A stretch of DNA of 64,000 bases from Lachnospiraceae bacterium (GCA_015056795.1 SVFO01000005.1:1-64000); one strand, 5' to 3'. Positions 8,048 to 20,121 are shown, counted from the first letter of the stretch. Notes: generated from the sequence alone by a model not told the origin. Translations and numbers: made by a program.

Positions 8048-8209
8048 TTACTCTTTTAGGTATAATTCCGCCCTTTCCTTTTTTGCCTGGGAAGACGATC
8101 CGCTCTCTTAAGCATTTGGGGCCTTTGCGCATCCCGCTAAAAGAATCAAGGATAAAAACCAAAGCAATGCTTTCTCCACCATTTTCTTACCATCAATGTT
8201 TTCCTTCAT
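8048..8209 (-). pseudogene. Degenerate mini-lipoprotein: signal peptide joined to a solute-binding-family C-terminal tail
   Basis: On the minus strand an ATG at 8209, behind AAGGAAATTCGG, opens a 33-codon frame with a clear lipoprotein signal peptide: basic start, hydrophobic LLWFLSLILL, lipobox LAGC. It stops with TAA at 8108-8110. Read on in frame, the next 19 codons are ESGSSSQAKKERAELYLKE and then TAA at 8048-8050. The last residues resemble the C-terminus shared by the solute-binding lipoproteins here (RVQIYLKE, RVNLYLKEN). It looks like a family member with its middle deleted plus one nonsense codon; alternatively a 33-residue lipopeptide is still made. It lies 50 bp after the 8260-10392 gene on the same strand. 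Confidence 0.55.
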
Positions 8210-8259
8210 CCGAATTTCCTTTCCCCCTAAGACAACTGAACAATGATAATATGAGTGCC

Positions 8260-10392
8260 TTACTGATTTTCCGTCAAAAATAACTGGATCCGTTCCTGAA
8301 TGATTCCAACGACCTCATCTAAATCCTTTTGTTCGGAGAAGTAGGCGCCTGCCTCCTCCGTAATGATCGACATGCAGATTTTATCCAGCACAGTTTCCGG
8401 CTCCGCATGCTCCAGCAAATCATAGAACAGGCTTTCCTCTTCATCCGTCAGAGGATGGCCAATATAGTCATGCGGACGATTTTTCCTCATGTATTCCAGA
8501 AAATCCTCCTGCGGCGTGCACCCAAAGGGTCCGCCTTCCGTTTTGATATAGTCAATATAAGTGCGAAGCATGTCCTGATTGGCCGAAATTCCATATTGCC
8601 AGGTACCTAACATCCTTGCATCCATGTCAGTTTCGTCAAAGAATTTTGTTCCGAGATAGGATTCGATGAAGCTCCAAGCCTGCTCTGCACGTTTACTCTT
8701 GCCGCAAATCGCAAGGACATTCACATCATAACTGATCCCAAGGGTATTCCTTTCCTTACCGTCAAAGGTGGGAAAGCCCACATAAACGGCATGGTCTTCA
8801 AAGGCCTGAAATTGTTGTCTGGGAACTTCCTCTACCTGCGTAATCTCCGTATAATGAATGGCTCCCTTCGCCTGATACAGGTTAAAATCCTCCTTCTTGT
8901 TCGGAAACTCGGCCGCAAATTGCAATACTTCCCGGAATTCCTTCTGATCAAAATGACACTGCCTTGCCTTTTCGTCCACAAAGAAGGAGACGTTTGGCGC
9001 AAGACATAAATCCAGCACGGTCCAACGATCTAAGCCTTTTAAGAATTCCCCGTCCTCCATTTGATGACAGATTGTCATGAAATCAGAAACCGTCCATCCC
9101 GCTTTCACGTCCGCAAGCTCGGAATCTGCGATCATCGTACCTAGCCGAAGGCCATAGGGTATGGCGGCAACCTTTCCTCCATCAGAGCAGATTTCCAGCG
9201 CCTTCTCATGATAATCCGCAAGGTGAACGACCTCACTTTTTTCCGCAAACGGAGTAAGGTCCAGAACGTAACCCTTCTGAAGCAAATCCTCCACCGTCAC
9301 GTCGGAGCCCGTGCCGTATGAAATCGCAAAAGAAAGGTCTATCAGATCCGGAGCCTGATCTCCCAACAGATCCAAACCCATTCTTGTTATGGCGTCCCGT
9401 ATGTCTTGCTGCGTAGTGTTTGAGGTTAAGCTTAGATATTTTACAACCTGAACCTGACAGTCCTCGTGCTTTCTGTTAAAATCAGAAACGATCCTCTCCA
9501 GGAAATTGTTTGAGTACAACACGGCGAGCGTAAGCACCTGCTGCTCCGTGGTTTCTTCCCCCTCTTCCTTTTCCCTTAGCGTGACAAGCTCCGCTTTGTT
9601 CGTAGCAACGTCCACCGTAAGCACGCGAATTTCCTGCCCTGATTTCCATGCGAATTTCACGTTGCTTGAGATCAAGGATTCCTCTCCCCAAAGCAACACC
9701 TCCCTACAAGCATCTTTTCCGTCCCATTCATAAAGCCCGTCCGTATTGTGGAACAAAATGCCATTCCCGTCTGCCGTGCCCTCCACTTCATTGATAAAAC
9801 GCGGAAAATCTGCGCGAACCTCCGTAATTTCCCCCTTGTCACTTACGGCAATCAGGTTACTTACCCCCCCGTCGCTACTCTTTCTGATGATCACCCTGCC
9901 GTCTGCCAGACTGGCTGCCCCGTTTAACAAATCCGTTTCCTGAATGCCATTTGACAAATCCGTTAAGGAGAGCACCTTCCCGTTTCCGTCGCGGGATTGC
10001 AGAAAATACTTTCTTCCCGCGCCAATGTCGCTGCAAAGGAGTAAATGAAATTTTCCTTCCGCGGTGACCGTCAAACCGCGTATATCTCCGTCTTCCTTTT
10101 CGTTTGTGAAAACGAGCGTTTTTTCACCGCCGTCAAGCCCTTGACGGTAAATGGTTTCCGAATCCCCAGGCACAACGTAATACATCGCATCCTCCGTCAG
10201 ACACGCGACAAACAGTCCCCGCGTAACCTCCTGAGGGAGCTTTAGTTCCTGATATTCCCTGTGATAGCCCAATGCCTTTCCTTCAACCACGGGATTTTCT
10301 TCCTTAGATTCTTTCTTTCCGAAGCTGCATCCAGTCAACAAGAGCAGGATCAAAAACCAATAAAGTACAATCCTTTTTGAATGTCTTTTCAC
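8260..10392 (-). CDS. Lipoprotein with solute-binding-protein-like C-terminal half
   Basis: The 710-residue protein starts at GTG behind GGAGGT and has a signal peptide with lipobox LTGC (Cys22). Residues to about 280 are rich in short beta-strand-like segments resembling a propeller (inference). From about 290 it reads like an extracellular solute-binding protein: LTLAVLYSNNFLERIVSDFN, then LGDQAPDLIDL, AWSFIESYLG, and a C-terminus RIQLFLTEN. It is a paralogue of the four genes at 51.6-61.0 kb, about 41 kb away across the origin. No sugar permease genes are nearby. Function unknown: orphan binding protein or surface sensor. Confidence 0.8.
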   Translation of the reverse strand: MKRHSKRIVLYWFLILLLLTGCSFGKKESKEENPVVEGKALGYHREYQELKLPQEVTRGLFVACLTEDAMYYVVPGDSETIYRQGLDGGEKTLVFTNEKEDGDIRGLTVTAEGKFHLLLCSDIGAGRKYFLQSRDGNGKVLSLTDLSNGIQETDLLNGAASLADGRVIIRKSSDGGVSNLIAVSDKGEITEVRADFPRFINEVEGTADGNGILFHNTDGLYEWDGKDACREVLLWGEESLISSNVKFAWKSGQEIRVLTVDVATNKAELVTLREKEEGEETTEQQVLTLAVLYSNNFLERIVSDFNRKHEDCQVQVVKYLSLTSNTTQQDIRDAITRMGLDLLGDQAPDLIDLSFAISYGTGSDVTVEDLLQKGYVLDLTPFAEKSEVVHLADYHEKALEICSDGGKVAAIPYGLRLGTMIADSELADVKAGWTVSDFMTICHQMEDGEFLKGLDRWTVLDLCLAPNVSFFVDEKARQCHFDQKEFREVLQFAAEFPNKKEDFNLYQAKGAIHYTEITQVEEVPRQQFQAFEDHAVYVGFPTFDGKERNTLGISYDVNVLAICGKSKRAEQAWSFIESYLGTKFFDETDMDARMLGTWQYGISANQDMLRTYIDYIKTEGGPFGCTPQEDFLEYMRKNRPHDYIGHPLTDEEESLFYDLLEHAEPETVLDKICMSIITEEAGAYFSEQKDLDEVVGIIQERIQLFLTENQ

Positions 10393-10565
10393 GCGAAACT
10401 ACCTCCACTAAGCAACCATAAAACTCAAAATAGAAACAAACACAAAAATTCTAATTTTATACTAATACTTACGTAATTCACTTTCAATAATATTAAATGA
10501 ATCTTAATGTTTTCCCATTCATAAATTCTGTCTGCCTTCGGCATCACTTCTTTTTTCCTCGCAAT

Positions 10566-10594
10566 AAAAAAAGCACGGAAAACCCGTGCTTTTA
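10566..10594 (-). terminator. Rho-independent terminator of the antiporter gene
   Basis: The stem AAAGCACGG/CCGTGCTTT with an AAAA loop on the + strand reads on the minus strand as a hairpin followed by a T-run, 17 bp past the antiporter stop. Flanking A and T tracts on both sides would let it work in both directions. Confidence 0.85.
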
Positions 10595-10610
10595 AAAATA
10601 CACCTATATT

Positions 10611-11789
10611 TTATGCTTCCCTCTCATCCTTCGCGTAAAGGAGCTTTAGGATGATCGGTGTCAAAATGCTGGAACAGATGATCAATAAGATCACGGCGGT
10701 AAAATATACCGGCGTGAGAAGGCCGACGGTAAGTCCCTTTTGGGATACAATCAGGGCGACCTCACCTCTAGTCATCATGCCGACGCCGATCTTTAAGCTA
10801 TCCTTGAAGCTAAACCTACAGATCTTTGCCATGAGGCCGCAGCCGATAATCTTCGTAATCAGAGCAACGAGAACAAATCCGATCGAGAAAATGATAATTC
10901 CTGCATCAATGTTGTCAATGCTGGTCTTTAGGCCAATGCTGGCAAAGAAAACAGGACCAAACAGCATGTAGGAATTGATGTCGATCTTCTCGTCAATGTA
11001 CTGAGAATCCTGAATGGAGCAAAGGATGATGCCTGCTACGTATGCGCCGGTAATGTCCGCGATGCCAAACCATTTCTCCGCGCCGTAGGCGAAGGCAAAG
11101 CAAAGTGCAAGGCCAAGGATCGGAATTCTTCTCGTATGCGGATAGCGGGCATCCAGTCTTTGGAAAATCAGATACAGGATAAAGCCAACGCCAATGGCCG
11201 CAAGGAAAAATAATATCGTTGAGATCACGACTCCCATGGGATCCGTGTCCGGATTCTTGAATCCAATGACAAAGGTCAGGACAATAATGCCGATCACGTC
11301 ATCAATAATGGCAGCGCTTAAAATCGTCGTTCCGACCTTGCCCTTTAGTTTTCCTAATTCCTTAAGGGCTTGGACGGTGATGGAAACGCTCGTCGCAGTC
11401 ATGATGACGCCGACAAACACGGCCTTATAAAAATCCTCGCTTCCCCAGGGCGCCACGCCGTAAAGACCCATGTATAAAAGCGTTCCGCCTACTAAGGGAA
11501 CAAAAACGCCGGCGCAGGCGATGAGAAAGGCAATCGGTCCCGTCTTCATAAGATCCTTTAGATTTGTCTCAAGTCCTGCGGAGAACATGAGGAGCACCAC
11601 GCCGATCTCTGCCATGTGCGATAAGAAATCTGTCTGCTCCACCAGTCCTAAAATGCTCGGTCCGATCAGGAGTCCCGCAATGATCTCACCTACGACCTGC
11701 GGCGCCTTCAGCTTTCTTGCGATAATGCCAAAAACCTTTGCAAAGATCACAATAATCGCTAAATCACGAAATATCAAATACGCTTCCAT
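10611..11789 (-). CDS. CPA2-type cation:proton antiporter
   Basis: This is a polytopic protein of about 392 residues with the Na+/H+ exchanger fold features of the KefB/GerN/NapA group: IARKLKAPQVVGEIIAGLLIGPS near the N-terminus, the ATSVSIT motif followed by AAIIDDVIGII (the ion-binding Asp pair), and GMMTRGEVALIV near the C-terminus. No RCK/TrkA domain is attached. The ATG at 11789 is preferred to an upstream GTG because GGGAG lies 8 nt before it. It would exchange Na+ or K+ for protons across the membrane. Confidence 0.9.
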   Translation of the reverse strand: MEAYLIFRDLAIIVIFAKVFGIIARKLKAPQVVGEIIAGLLIGPSILGLVEQTDFLSHMAEIGVVLLMFSAGLETNLKDLMKTGPIAFLIACAGVFVPLVGGTLLYMGLYGVAPWGSEDFYKAVFVGVIMTATSVSITVQALKELGKLKGKVGTTILSAAIIDDVIGIIVLTFVIGFKNPDTDPMGVVISTILFFLAAIGVGFILYLIFQRLDARYPHTRRIPILGLALCFAFAYGAEKWFGIADITGAYVAGIILCSIQDSQYIDEKIDINSYMLFGPVFFASIGLKTSIDNIDAGIIIFSIGFVLVALITKIIGCGLMAKICRFSFKDSLKIGVGMMTRGEVALIVSQKGLTVGLLTPVYFTAVILLIICSSILTPIILKLLYAKDEREA

Positions 11790-11816
11790 TTTTAACACTC
11801 CCTTTTACTATGAAAT

Positions 11817-11846
11817 AACTCGAGGGCTTTGCTTGCCACTCGAGTT
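11817..11846. repeat. AACTCGAG...CTCGAGTT palindrome upstream of the antiporter
   Basis: Perfect 8-bp arms AACTCGAG (11817-11824) and CTCGAGTT (11839-11846), plus GGC/GCC inside, sit 27 bp upstream of the antiporter start in its probable leader. The CTCGAG end resembles the ends of the palindromic elements elsewhere in the window. Confidence 0.6.
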
Positions 11847-11942
11847 TAAATCTACTTGTAAGCATATTTATTATACACGCTAAATCATAAAAATCAAGAG
11901 TGTCTTTTTCTTTCTCTATCTTATGTCACCACTCTTTTCCTA

Positions 11943-13043
11943 TTACGCCTTTAATTGTTCCTGCAGATGAATCACCTGATCTCGCTTTTCAAAAAGTACG
12001 CAGCCGCCTTTATGGTCGTCATTCAAGAGACCGCCATCAATCATAGATTGAAACAGCTTTGAGTTTATCGCTTCCCGCAGCGAGGTATCTCTAACGTTAC
12101 TATCCGAGTATGGAGAAAATGGACAGGGTTCTGCGCCTCCGTGGGAATTAATATGGAAAAATCCTCGTCCTGCGGCGATGCATCCTCCCGAGCTCTTCTC
12201 ATCCCCGGGAAAAGAAACAAATACCATCTCTGGATGCTCCGTCCGAAGCCTTTCGATCTCCCCTCTTAAATACTCTCTTTCCTCGTCACCGGGCGCGAGC
12301 TCGCTGCTTTCATCGGTAACCGGAACAAACTCGACAAAGATCACCGCCTTACAGCCCTTCTCCGAAAGCATTCTCACGAATTCCTCCGATGAAACGCCCT
12401 GATAGTTTTCAGTTGTCACGGTTACGGAAACTCCGAAGATCAGACCCCTTTTCTTCAGCTCATCCATATTGGAAATGAGCTTGTCATAGACTCCTTCACC
12501 TCTTCTTGAATCCGTGACCTCTTTACTTCCTTCGATGCTCATGATGGGAACAATATTTCTGCACCTGTCGAACAGTTCAAAATACTTCTCTCCCATAAAG
12601 GTTCCGTTGGTAAATACGGGGAAAAGGATGTTCGGTCTTTCTCCCGCCGCATCAATCACGCCCTTCCGAAGAAGCGGCTCCCCGCCGGCAAGCAAAATAA
12701 AGCTCACTCCCAGATCATCCGCCTCGTCAAAGATCCTGCTCCATTCTTCATCCGAAAGCTGAGCGACCGGAGCTTCATCCAACGTCGCATGATTACATCT
12801 TGAATAACAACCGGCGCAGTGCAAATTACAGCTGCTCGTAATGCTGGCGATAAGAAACGGCGGTACGTGTTCGCCCTTCTTTTCCATGGCGGCGCGCTTC
12901 CTGGATGCGGCCTTGCTTGCAGCAGCAAACTTCACCATATATGCACTTTCACGCGGATTTTTCAGCGTTGCCCTCAAGGCATCCGTAACAATTCTTTCCA
13001 CCCCATGTGTCATATACTCTTGGATATCAAATTCTTTTTCCAT
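11943..13043 (-). CDS. Radical SAM protein with a Cys-containing C-terminal region
   Basis: The 366-residue protein has the radical SAM cluster motif CNLHCAGC (CxxxCxxC) near residue 73, then LLAGGEPLLR and FTNGTFM, typical of the SAM-binding barrel. The C-terminal region has further cysteines (GGCIAAGRG, EPCPFSP and GGCVLF), suggesting a SPASM-like auxiliary iron-sulfur site. It may be a peptide- or enzyme-modifying enzyme; no small precursor peptide is obvious next to it. It follows the flavodoxin gene on the same strand, and flavodoxins commonly reduce radical SAM clusters, so the pair may work together (inference). Confidence 0.88.
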   Translation of the reverse strand: MEKEFDIQEYMTHGVERIVTDALRATLKNPRESAYMVKFAAASKAASRKRAAMEKKGEHVPPFLIASITSSCNLHCAGCYSRCNHATLDEAPVAQLSDEEWSRIFDEADDLGVSFILLAGGEPLLRKGVIDAAGERPNILFPVFTNGTFMGEKYFELFDRCRNIVPIMSIEGSKEVTDSRRGEGVYDKLISNMDELKKRGLIFGVSVTVTTENYQGVSSEEFVRMLSEKGCKAVIFVEFVPVTDESSELAPGDEEREYLRGEIERLRTEHPEMVFVSFPGDEKSSGGCIAAGRGFFHINSHGGAEPCPFSPYSDSNVRDTSLREAINSKLFQSMIDGGLLNDDHKGGCVLFEKRDQVIHLQEQLKA

Positions 13044-13130
13044 CTATTGCGCTCCTCTTTTTTCCAAAAATAACACTTACGGTAATTTCTCTCTACGCCT
13101 GTCTAATCGCAGACGACGCATTATTCTCCT

Positions 13131-13538
13131 TTATTTGAACTGCTTTACAAACTCTACTGCTGCCTTGACGTCATCCTCATTAGGCCTTCCCTTATGAAGC
13201 CCCTTAAACTCACCCTTGCAGTGGAACTCTCTTTCATCCATCGCTATTCCGACCTTATCTGCTTCTGCCTTCACCTTCTTATAGGTTGAATTCAGCATAG
13301 CCGCGGAGCCAAAATTCACGATCTTTCCAACCTTCTCTTTATCAAGAGACAACACAAAGCTTCTTACCTCTGGATCAATCGTAAAAGCATAATATGAATT
13401 TCCAAGAAAGAGCACGTCCACCGGCTCCGTAATTGCCTCGCTGATTGGAAGGGCCTCAACTCCCAATTCCTTTGCCATGGCGTCAGCCAGTCTCTTGGTA
13501 TTTCCTGTTTTCGTATAATATCTTACTGCATATTTCAT
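13131..13538 (-). CDS. Small flavodoxin-family protein
   Basis: The 135-residue protein starts MKYAVRYYTKTGNTKRLADAMA, in which TKTGNT is the phosphate-binding loop of flavodoxins for FMN. The later segments LFLGNSYYAF and VNFGSAAML fit the flavodoxin fold. The ribosome binding site GGGAGGT is strong. It starts 13 bp after the OhrR-like regulator and precedes a radical SAM gene, suggesting a redox-regulated three-gene operon with this protein as electron carrier. Confidence 0.85.
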   Translation of the reverse strand: MKYAVRYYTKTGNTKRLADAMAKELGVEALPISEAITEPVDVLFLGNSYYAFTIDPEVRSFVLSLDKEKVGKIVNFGSAAMLNSTYKKVKAEADKVGIAMDEREFHCKGEFKGLHKGRPNEDDVKAAVEFVKQFK

Positions 13539-13551
13539 GATTGTACCTCCC

Positions 13552-13983
13552 TTATTTCCCTAAAAACTGATATAATAACCTGTATAATTCTTTTGCCTCT
13601 TTCTCTGTCAGCGGTGAACCGCACTCTGAGAGCTTATTCGGTATGTCTTTGCATTTTTCCTTCAGCTCATTTCCTTTTTCCGTAATGCTTATCAGCGTGA
13701 TTCTCTCATCCTCTTCAGAACGCTTCCTCGTCACATACCCTTCCTTTTCCAATCTCTTCAAAAGGGGGGTCAAAGTGCCCGCATCAAGATGAAGAATCTC
13801 TCCAAGCTGCCCCACGTTCACGCTTTCCTTATCCCAAAGAACCATAAAAACGATATACTGCGTATAGGTAAGTCCTAAAGGCTTAAGGTAAGGATTGTAA
13901 GCATTCACGATCTTTCGTGCGCATGCGTACATCGGAAAACAAAGCTGATTTTCTAGTTTTAACTGTTCATATTCCTGTGACAT
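13552..13983 (-). CDS. MarR-family regulator, OhrR-like with N-terminal redox Cys
   Basis: The 143-residue protein is of the MarR winged-helix family. The N-terminal LENQLCFPMYACARKI places Cys15 where OhrR proteins carry the peroxide-sensing cysteine. The DNA-binding wing region is seen as LHLDAGTLTPLLKRLEKEGYVTRKRSEEDER. It is likely to repress its own operon and respond to organic hydroperoxide or hypochlorite. Unusually, the downstream gene is a flavodoxin, not an Ohr peroxidase. Additional cysteines (Cys20 and CGSPL near the C-terminus) could support disulfide formation. Confidence 0.9.
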   Translation of the reverse strand: MSQEYEQLKLENQLCFPMYACARKIVNAYNPYLKPLGLTYTQYIVFMVLWDKESVNVGQLGEILHLDAGTLTPLLKRLEKEGYVTRKRSEEDERITLISITEKGNELKEKCKDIPNKLSECGSPLTEKEAKELYRLLYQFLGK

Positions 13984-14012
13984 TTTTTTCCCTCTCGTAT
14001 ACCTTTTTTCAT

Positions 14013-14041
14013 ATTATATTGCGTCAAATATATTATGTCAA
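14013..14041 (-). promoter_or_regulatory. Promoter and probable operator of the OhrR-like operon
   Basis: On the minus strand a consensus TTGACA (14036-14041) and TATAAT (14013-14018) are separated by exactly 17 bp. An imperfect dyad ATATT-TGACGC-AATAT overlaps the spacer and -10, a good position for autorepression by a MarR protein. Confidence 0.85.
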
Positions 14042-14050
14042 GAGTAAATT

Positions 14051-14094
14051 AAAAAAAGCTACCTGCTTTGCAAAGATTTGCATTGCAGGTAGCT
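14051..14094 (-). terminator. gyrA terminator
   Basis: The arms AGCTACCTGC (14057-14066) and GCAGGTAGCT (14085-14094) form a 10-bp stem followed on the minus strand by T7, 18 bp past the gyrA stop. Confidence 0.9.
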
Positions 14095-14111
14095 ATATTC
14101 ATTGCTTAAAT

Positions 14112-16736
14112 TTACTCGTCCTCTTCTTCCTTCGGAAGGTTGATCTCCTTGTCGGGATCGTCCTCGACGTCCTCTAGGAAGCTCCTCTCGGCACCTTGCT
14201 CGGACTCGGCATATTCTGCCTCCACGCTGGCTTCCGCGTCCTCAATGTTGTCAAATTCCTGATTTCCGTCAGAGATCTTCTCACGAACCTTTGCGATCTG
14301 AGCGATCTTGACGCCATCCTTCAGGTTCATCATCTTCACGCCAGAGGTGATTCTTCCCAGCTTGGAGATATCCTGCATTCTAAGCTGGATAATGATGCCC
14401 TCGGTGGTGATCATCATGATCTCATTGTCATCATTCACGGCCTTTACGCCGACAACATAGCCTGTCTTTTCCGTGATCTTATAGCACTTCACGCCCTTAC
14501 CGCCACGCTTTTGTACATGGAACTCATTTAGGTAAGTACGCTTTCCAAGACCGTTTTCAGAGACGATCAACAGGGAATCACCCTGGCATTCTAGCTGCAT
14601 ACCAATGATCTCGTCCTGATCCTCCAGGTTCATGCCGATGACACCCATGGAGGTTCTTCCGGTCGGGCGTACGTCAGTCTCCTTAAAGCGGATGCACTGA
14701 CCAAACTTCGTCACAAGGAAGATTTCGTCATCATTCTTGGTCGTCTTTACTTCAATCAGCTCATCATCATCCCTAAGGTTGATGGCGGCAAGACCATTCT
14801 TTCTGACATTTTCATATTCCACGAGGGAGGTCTTCTTTACAATGCCCTTGCGGGTTACCATAAAGAGGTTCTTTTCCTCCTCATATTCCTTGATCGGAAT
14901 CATTGCGGTAATCTTTTCGCCCGCATTGAGCTGCAGGAGGTTGACAATCGCCGTTCCTCTTGCCGTTCTTCCAGCTTCAGGAATCTCGTAAGCCTTTAAG
15001 CGGTAAACGCGGCCCATGTTGGTAAAGAAGTTCAGGTAATGATGATTTGTCGTCATCAGCAGATCCTCAATGTAGTCATCCTCGATGGTCTGCATGCCCT
15101 TAATGCCCTTACCTCCGCGGTTCTGTGCCTTGAAATTGTCCACCGTCATGCGCTTGATGTAACCAAGCTTTGTCATGGCAATGACCGTATTTTCATGAGG
15201 AATCATGTCCTCGATGGAAATGTCAAACTCATCAAAGCCGATCTTACTTCTTCTGTCATCGCCATATTTGATAGCGATGATCTGGATTTCCTCCTTGATG
15301 ACGCCAAGCAACAGCTTTTCATCTGCGAGAATGGCCTTTAATTCTGCAATTCTTGCAACAAGCTCCTTGTGCTCATCCTCAAGCTTTGCTCTTTCCAAGC
15401 CTGTCAAAGCACGCAGTCTCATGTCAACGATGGCCTGCGCCTGTACGTCGGAAAGCTCGAAGCGCTCAATCAGACGATCCTTCGCCTCCTGCGTATTCTG
15501 GCTGCTGCGGATAATGGAAATCACTTCATCGATGAAATCCAGTGCCTTTAAGAGACCCTGTAAAATGTGATCTCGTTCCTCCGCCTTATTTAAATCATAC
15601 TTGGTGCGGCGGGTAACGACATCCTCCTGGTGCTTAATGTAGTAATTCAGCATGTCGAGGAGGCTCATGACCTTAGGCTCATTATTTACCAGCGCGAGCA
15701 TAATCACGCCAAAGGTATCCTGCAGCTGGGTATGCTTATAAAGTTGGTTCAAAACGACGTTCGGATTGGCATCACGGCGAAGCTCAATGACAACTCTGAC
15801 ACCCTCGCGGTTGGACTCATCGCGGATGTCCGTAATGCCGTCGATTTTCTTTAGTTTAACGAGCTCGGCAATCTTGATGATCAGATTTGCCTTGTTCACC
15901 ATGTAGGGAAGCTCCGTGGCAATAATCTGATTCTTTCCGTTGGGAAGCGTCTCGATATTGGTCACGGCACGCACGCGAATCTTGCCACGGCCCGTGCGAT
16001 AGGCTTCTTCGCAGCCTTTGGTACCAAGAATTAAGCCACCCGTCGGAAAATCCGGTGCCTTGACGATCTCTAAAATTTCATCGATGGAGGTCTCACGGTT
16101 TTCCTGAATCTTATTGTCAATGATTTTGACAACAGCCTGAACGACCTCGCGAAGATTGTGAGGCGGAATGTTCGTCGCCATGCCGACGGCAATACCCGTG
16201 GTACCGTTTACCAAAAGGTTCGGATAACGGGAGGGAAGAACAACAGGCTCTTTTTCGGTGTCATCAAAGTTCGGTACAAAGTCTACGGTATCCTTTCCGA
16301 TGTCAGCGAGGAGCTCCATGCTGATCTTGGAGAGTCTTGCCTCCGTGTAACGCATGGCAGCCGCGCCGTCTCCGTCCATGGATCCAAAGTTACCATGGCC
16401 ATCCACCAAGGGATATCTGGTATTCCAATCCTGCGCCATGTTAACCAATGCACCGTAGATGGAGCTGTCACCATGGGGATGGTATTTACCCATGGTATCA
16501 CCGACAATACGCGCACTCTTACGATGCGGCTTGTCAGGACCGTTATTCAACTCAATCATGGAATAGAGCACACGTCTTTGCACTGGCTTTAAGCCATCGC
16601 GCACGTCCGGAAGGGCTCGCGCCGCAATAACGCTCATGGCATAATCGATATAGAATGTTTCCATTCTTTCTTTCAGATCAACCTCATGAATCTTATCAAA
16701 TTCACTTGGCTTCTGATCAAAAATATCGTCGTTCAT
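14112..16736 (-). CDS. gyrA: DNA gyrase subunit A
   Basis: The 874-residue protein has the catalytic-Tyr context [10 protein letters not shown], the quinolone region [15 protein letters not shown], and the gyrase-specific GyrA box [12 protein letters not shown] in the C-terminal beta-pinwheel, which separates it from ParC. The tail is highly acidic (EEEDE). With GyrB it introduces negative supercoils. I use the ATG at 16736 (AGAGGA 7 nt upstream), not an in-frame GTG at 16757. The gene follows gyrB by about 45 bp in the dnaA-dnaN-recF-gyrB-gyrA order. Confidence 0.97.
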   Translation of the reverse strand: MNDDIFDQKPSEFDKIHEVDLKERMETFYIDYAMSVIAARALPDVRDGLKPVQRRVLYSMIELNNGPDKPHRKSARIVGDTMGKYHPHGDSSIYGALVNMAQDWNTRYPLVDGHGNFGSMDGDGAAAMRYTEARLSKISMELLADIGKDTVDFVPNFDDTEKEPVVLPSRYPNLLVNGTTGIAVGMATNIPPHNLREVVQAVVKIIDNKIQENRETSIDEILEIVKAPDFPTGGLILGTKGCEEAYRTGRGKIRVRAVTNIETLPNGKNQIIATELPYMVNKANLIIKIAELVKLKKIDGITDIRDESNREGVRVVIELRRDANPNVVLNQLYKHTQLQDTFGVIMLALVNNEPKVMSLLDMLNYYIKHQEDVVTRRTKYDLNKAEERDHILQGLLKALDFIDEVISIIRSSQNTQEAKDRLIERFELSDVQAQAIVDMRLRALTGLERAKLEDEHKELVARIAELKAILADEKLLLGVIKEEIQIIAIKYGDDRRSKIGFDEFDISIEDMIPHENTVIAMTKLGYIKRMTVDNFKAQNRGGKGIKGMQTIEDDYIEDLLMTTNHHYLNFFTNMGRVYRLKAYEIPEAGRTARGTAIVNLLQLNAGEKITAMIPIKEYEEEKNLFMVTRKGIVKKTSLVEYENVRKNGLAAINLRDDDELIEVKTTKNDDEIFLVTKFGQCIRFKETDVRPTGRTSMGVIGMNLEDQDEIIGMQLECQGDSLLIVSENGLGKRTYLNEFHVQKRGGKGVKCYKITEKTGYVVGVKAVNDDNEIMMITTEGIIIQLRMQDISKLGRITSGVKMMNLKDGVKIAQIAKVREKISDGNQEFDNIEDAEASVEAEYAESEQGAERSFLEDVEDDPDKEINLPKEEEDE

Positions 16737-16780
16737 GGTTCCTCTTTCTGTCTGCACAGACTAAAGTAATTTTTTATAAA

Positions 16781-18976
<2,196 letters not shown>

Positions 18977-19032
18977 CTAACATGCTCCTTAAATATATCT
19001 AATAAATGATTAATAACTCGAGGGAATGGACA

Positions 19033-20121
19033 TTAATTATTCATGATATCCACCGTACCGTTTGTGACCTTGTAAACTCTGTCGATCTCAAATCGGTTAT
19101 TTACAAATTCTTCCAAACCCGTACAGGTAATGATAGTCTGAATAGTTCCAATGCTGTTTAACAAATAGTTTTGACGATTGCTGTCTAGCTCCGAAAGCAC
19201 GTCATCCAACAAAAGAATTGGCGTATCCTTCGTAATTTTTTTCACTAATTCAATTTCTGAAAGCTTTAAGGACAGAGCTGCCGTTCTTTGCTGGCCCTGA
19301 GATCCAAACTTTCGAATGTCAACATCGCCGATCAAGAAGGAAAAATCATCCCTGTGAGGACCAACCGTCGTCATTTTGGAACGAATGTCTCTTTCCTGAT
19401 TCTCCTGAAGCCTTTTTTCAAAAGCATCCATCTCTACGTCAGGTTCATAAACAATCTTAATCTTCTCCCGACCGCCAGAAAGACTAAAATGAATTCCTTC
19501 AATGATTTCATTGAGCTGTTCTACAAAAAGCTTTCTTCTCTCAATGATCTTACTTCCGTAGGAAACCAGCTGCATGTCCCAAATATTTAAGGTTTCCCGA
19601 AGCTGAGGATTAAAATACATATCCTTCAGCAGGGTATTTCTTTGATCTACAATCTTATTGTAATTGCTCAGATTATAAAAATAAAAGCTGTCAAGCTGGC
19701 AAAGCTCCATGTCAACAAAGCGTCTTCTCTCAGAAGGACCATTTTTAATAATTCCTAGATCCTCAGGTGAAAAGAACACCACGTTACAAAGGCCAATCAA
19801 ATCAGCGGCCTTTTTTACCCTTTGACCATCAATGGCAAGTCCCTTGGACTTATTTTTCCGAAGATGCATGTCAATTCGGGTATCTATGTTTTCTTTTTCA
19901 ATCACTGTCCTAATGTGAGCTTCTTCTTTGTCGAAATTGATAATGTCCCGATCCTTGCTGCCCTTATGAGACTTTGTCGTTGCAGAAACATAAATGGCTT
20001 CCAGTATATTTGTTTTTCCCTGCGCATTATCTCCAAACAAAATATTTGTTCCAGGGCTAAATTCCAAGGAAAGATGATCATAATTTCGATAATCAGACAG
20101 CTCTATGGATTTAATGATCAT
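19033..20121 (-). CDS. recF: DNA replication/repair protein RecF
   Basis: The 362-residue SMC-like ATPase has Walker A GDNAQGKTNILEAIY at about 30-44, the signature region FGSQGQQRTAALSLKLSE, and Walker B ILLLDDVLSELD. RecF helps RecOR load RecA at gaps. Its ATG overlaps the stop codon of the upstream S4-domain gene (ATGA), indicating translational coupling. The stop lies 59 bp before gyrB, with a lone AACTCGAGGG in the gap. Confidence 0.96.
   Translation of the reverse strand: MIIKSIELSDYRNYDHLSLEFSPGTNILFGDNAQGKTNILEAIYVSATTKSHKGSKDRDIINFDKEEAHIRTVIEKENIDTRIDMHLRKNKSKGLAIDGQRVKKAADLIGLCNVVFFSPEDLGIIKNGPSERRRFVDMELCQLDSFYFYNLSNYNKIVDQRNTLLKDMYFNPQLRETLNIWDMQLVSYGSKIIERRKLFVEQLNEIIEGIHFSLSGGREKIKIVYEPDVEMDAFEKRLQENQERDIRSKMTTVGPHRDDFSFLIGDVDIRKFGSQGQQRTAALSLKLSEIELVKKITKDTPILLLDDVLSELDSNRQNYLLNSIGTIQTIITCTGLEEFVNNRFEIDRVYKVTNGTVDIMNN

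Noticed and set aside
8041..8283. 80-residue + strand frame after the small membrane protein gene
   Set aside because: The minus strand of the same DNA reads as a lipoprotein signal peptide with a good ribosome binding site; the + frame has no features.
16434..16475. Quinolone-resistance allele in gyrA (Gly at the position equivalent to E. coli Asp87)
   Set aside because: The frame reads [10 protein letters not shown]; the Ser83 equivalent is retained, and from memory Gly here is normal in related Clostridia, so resistance cannot be claimed from sequence alone.
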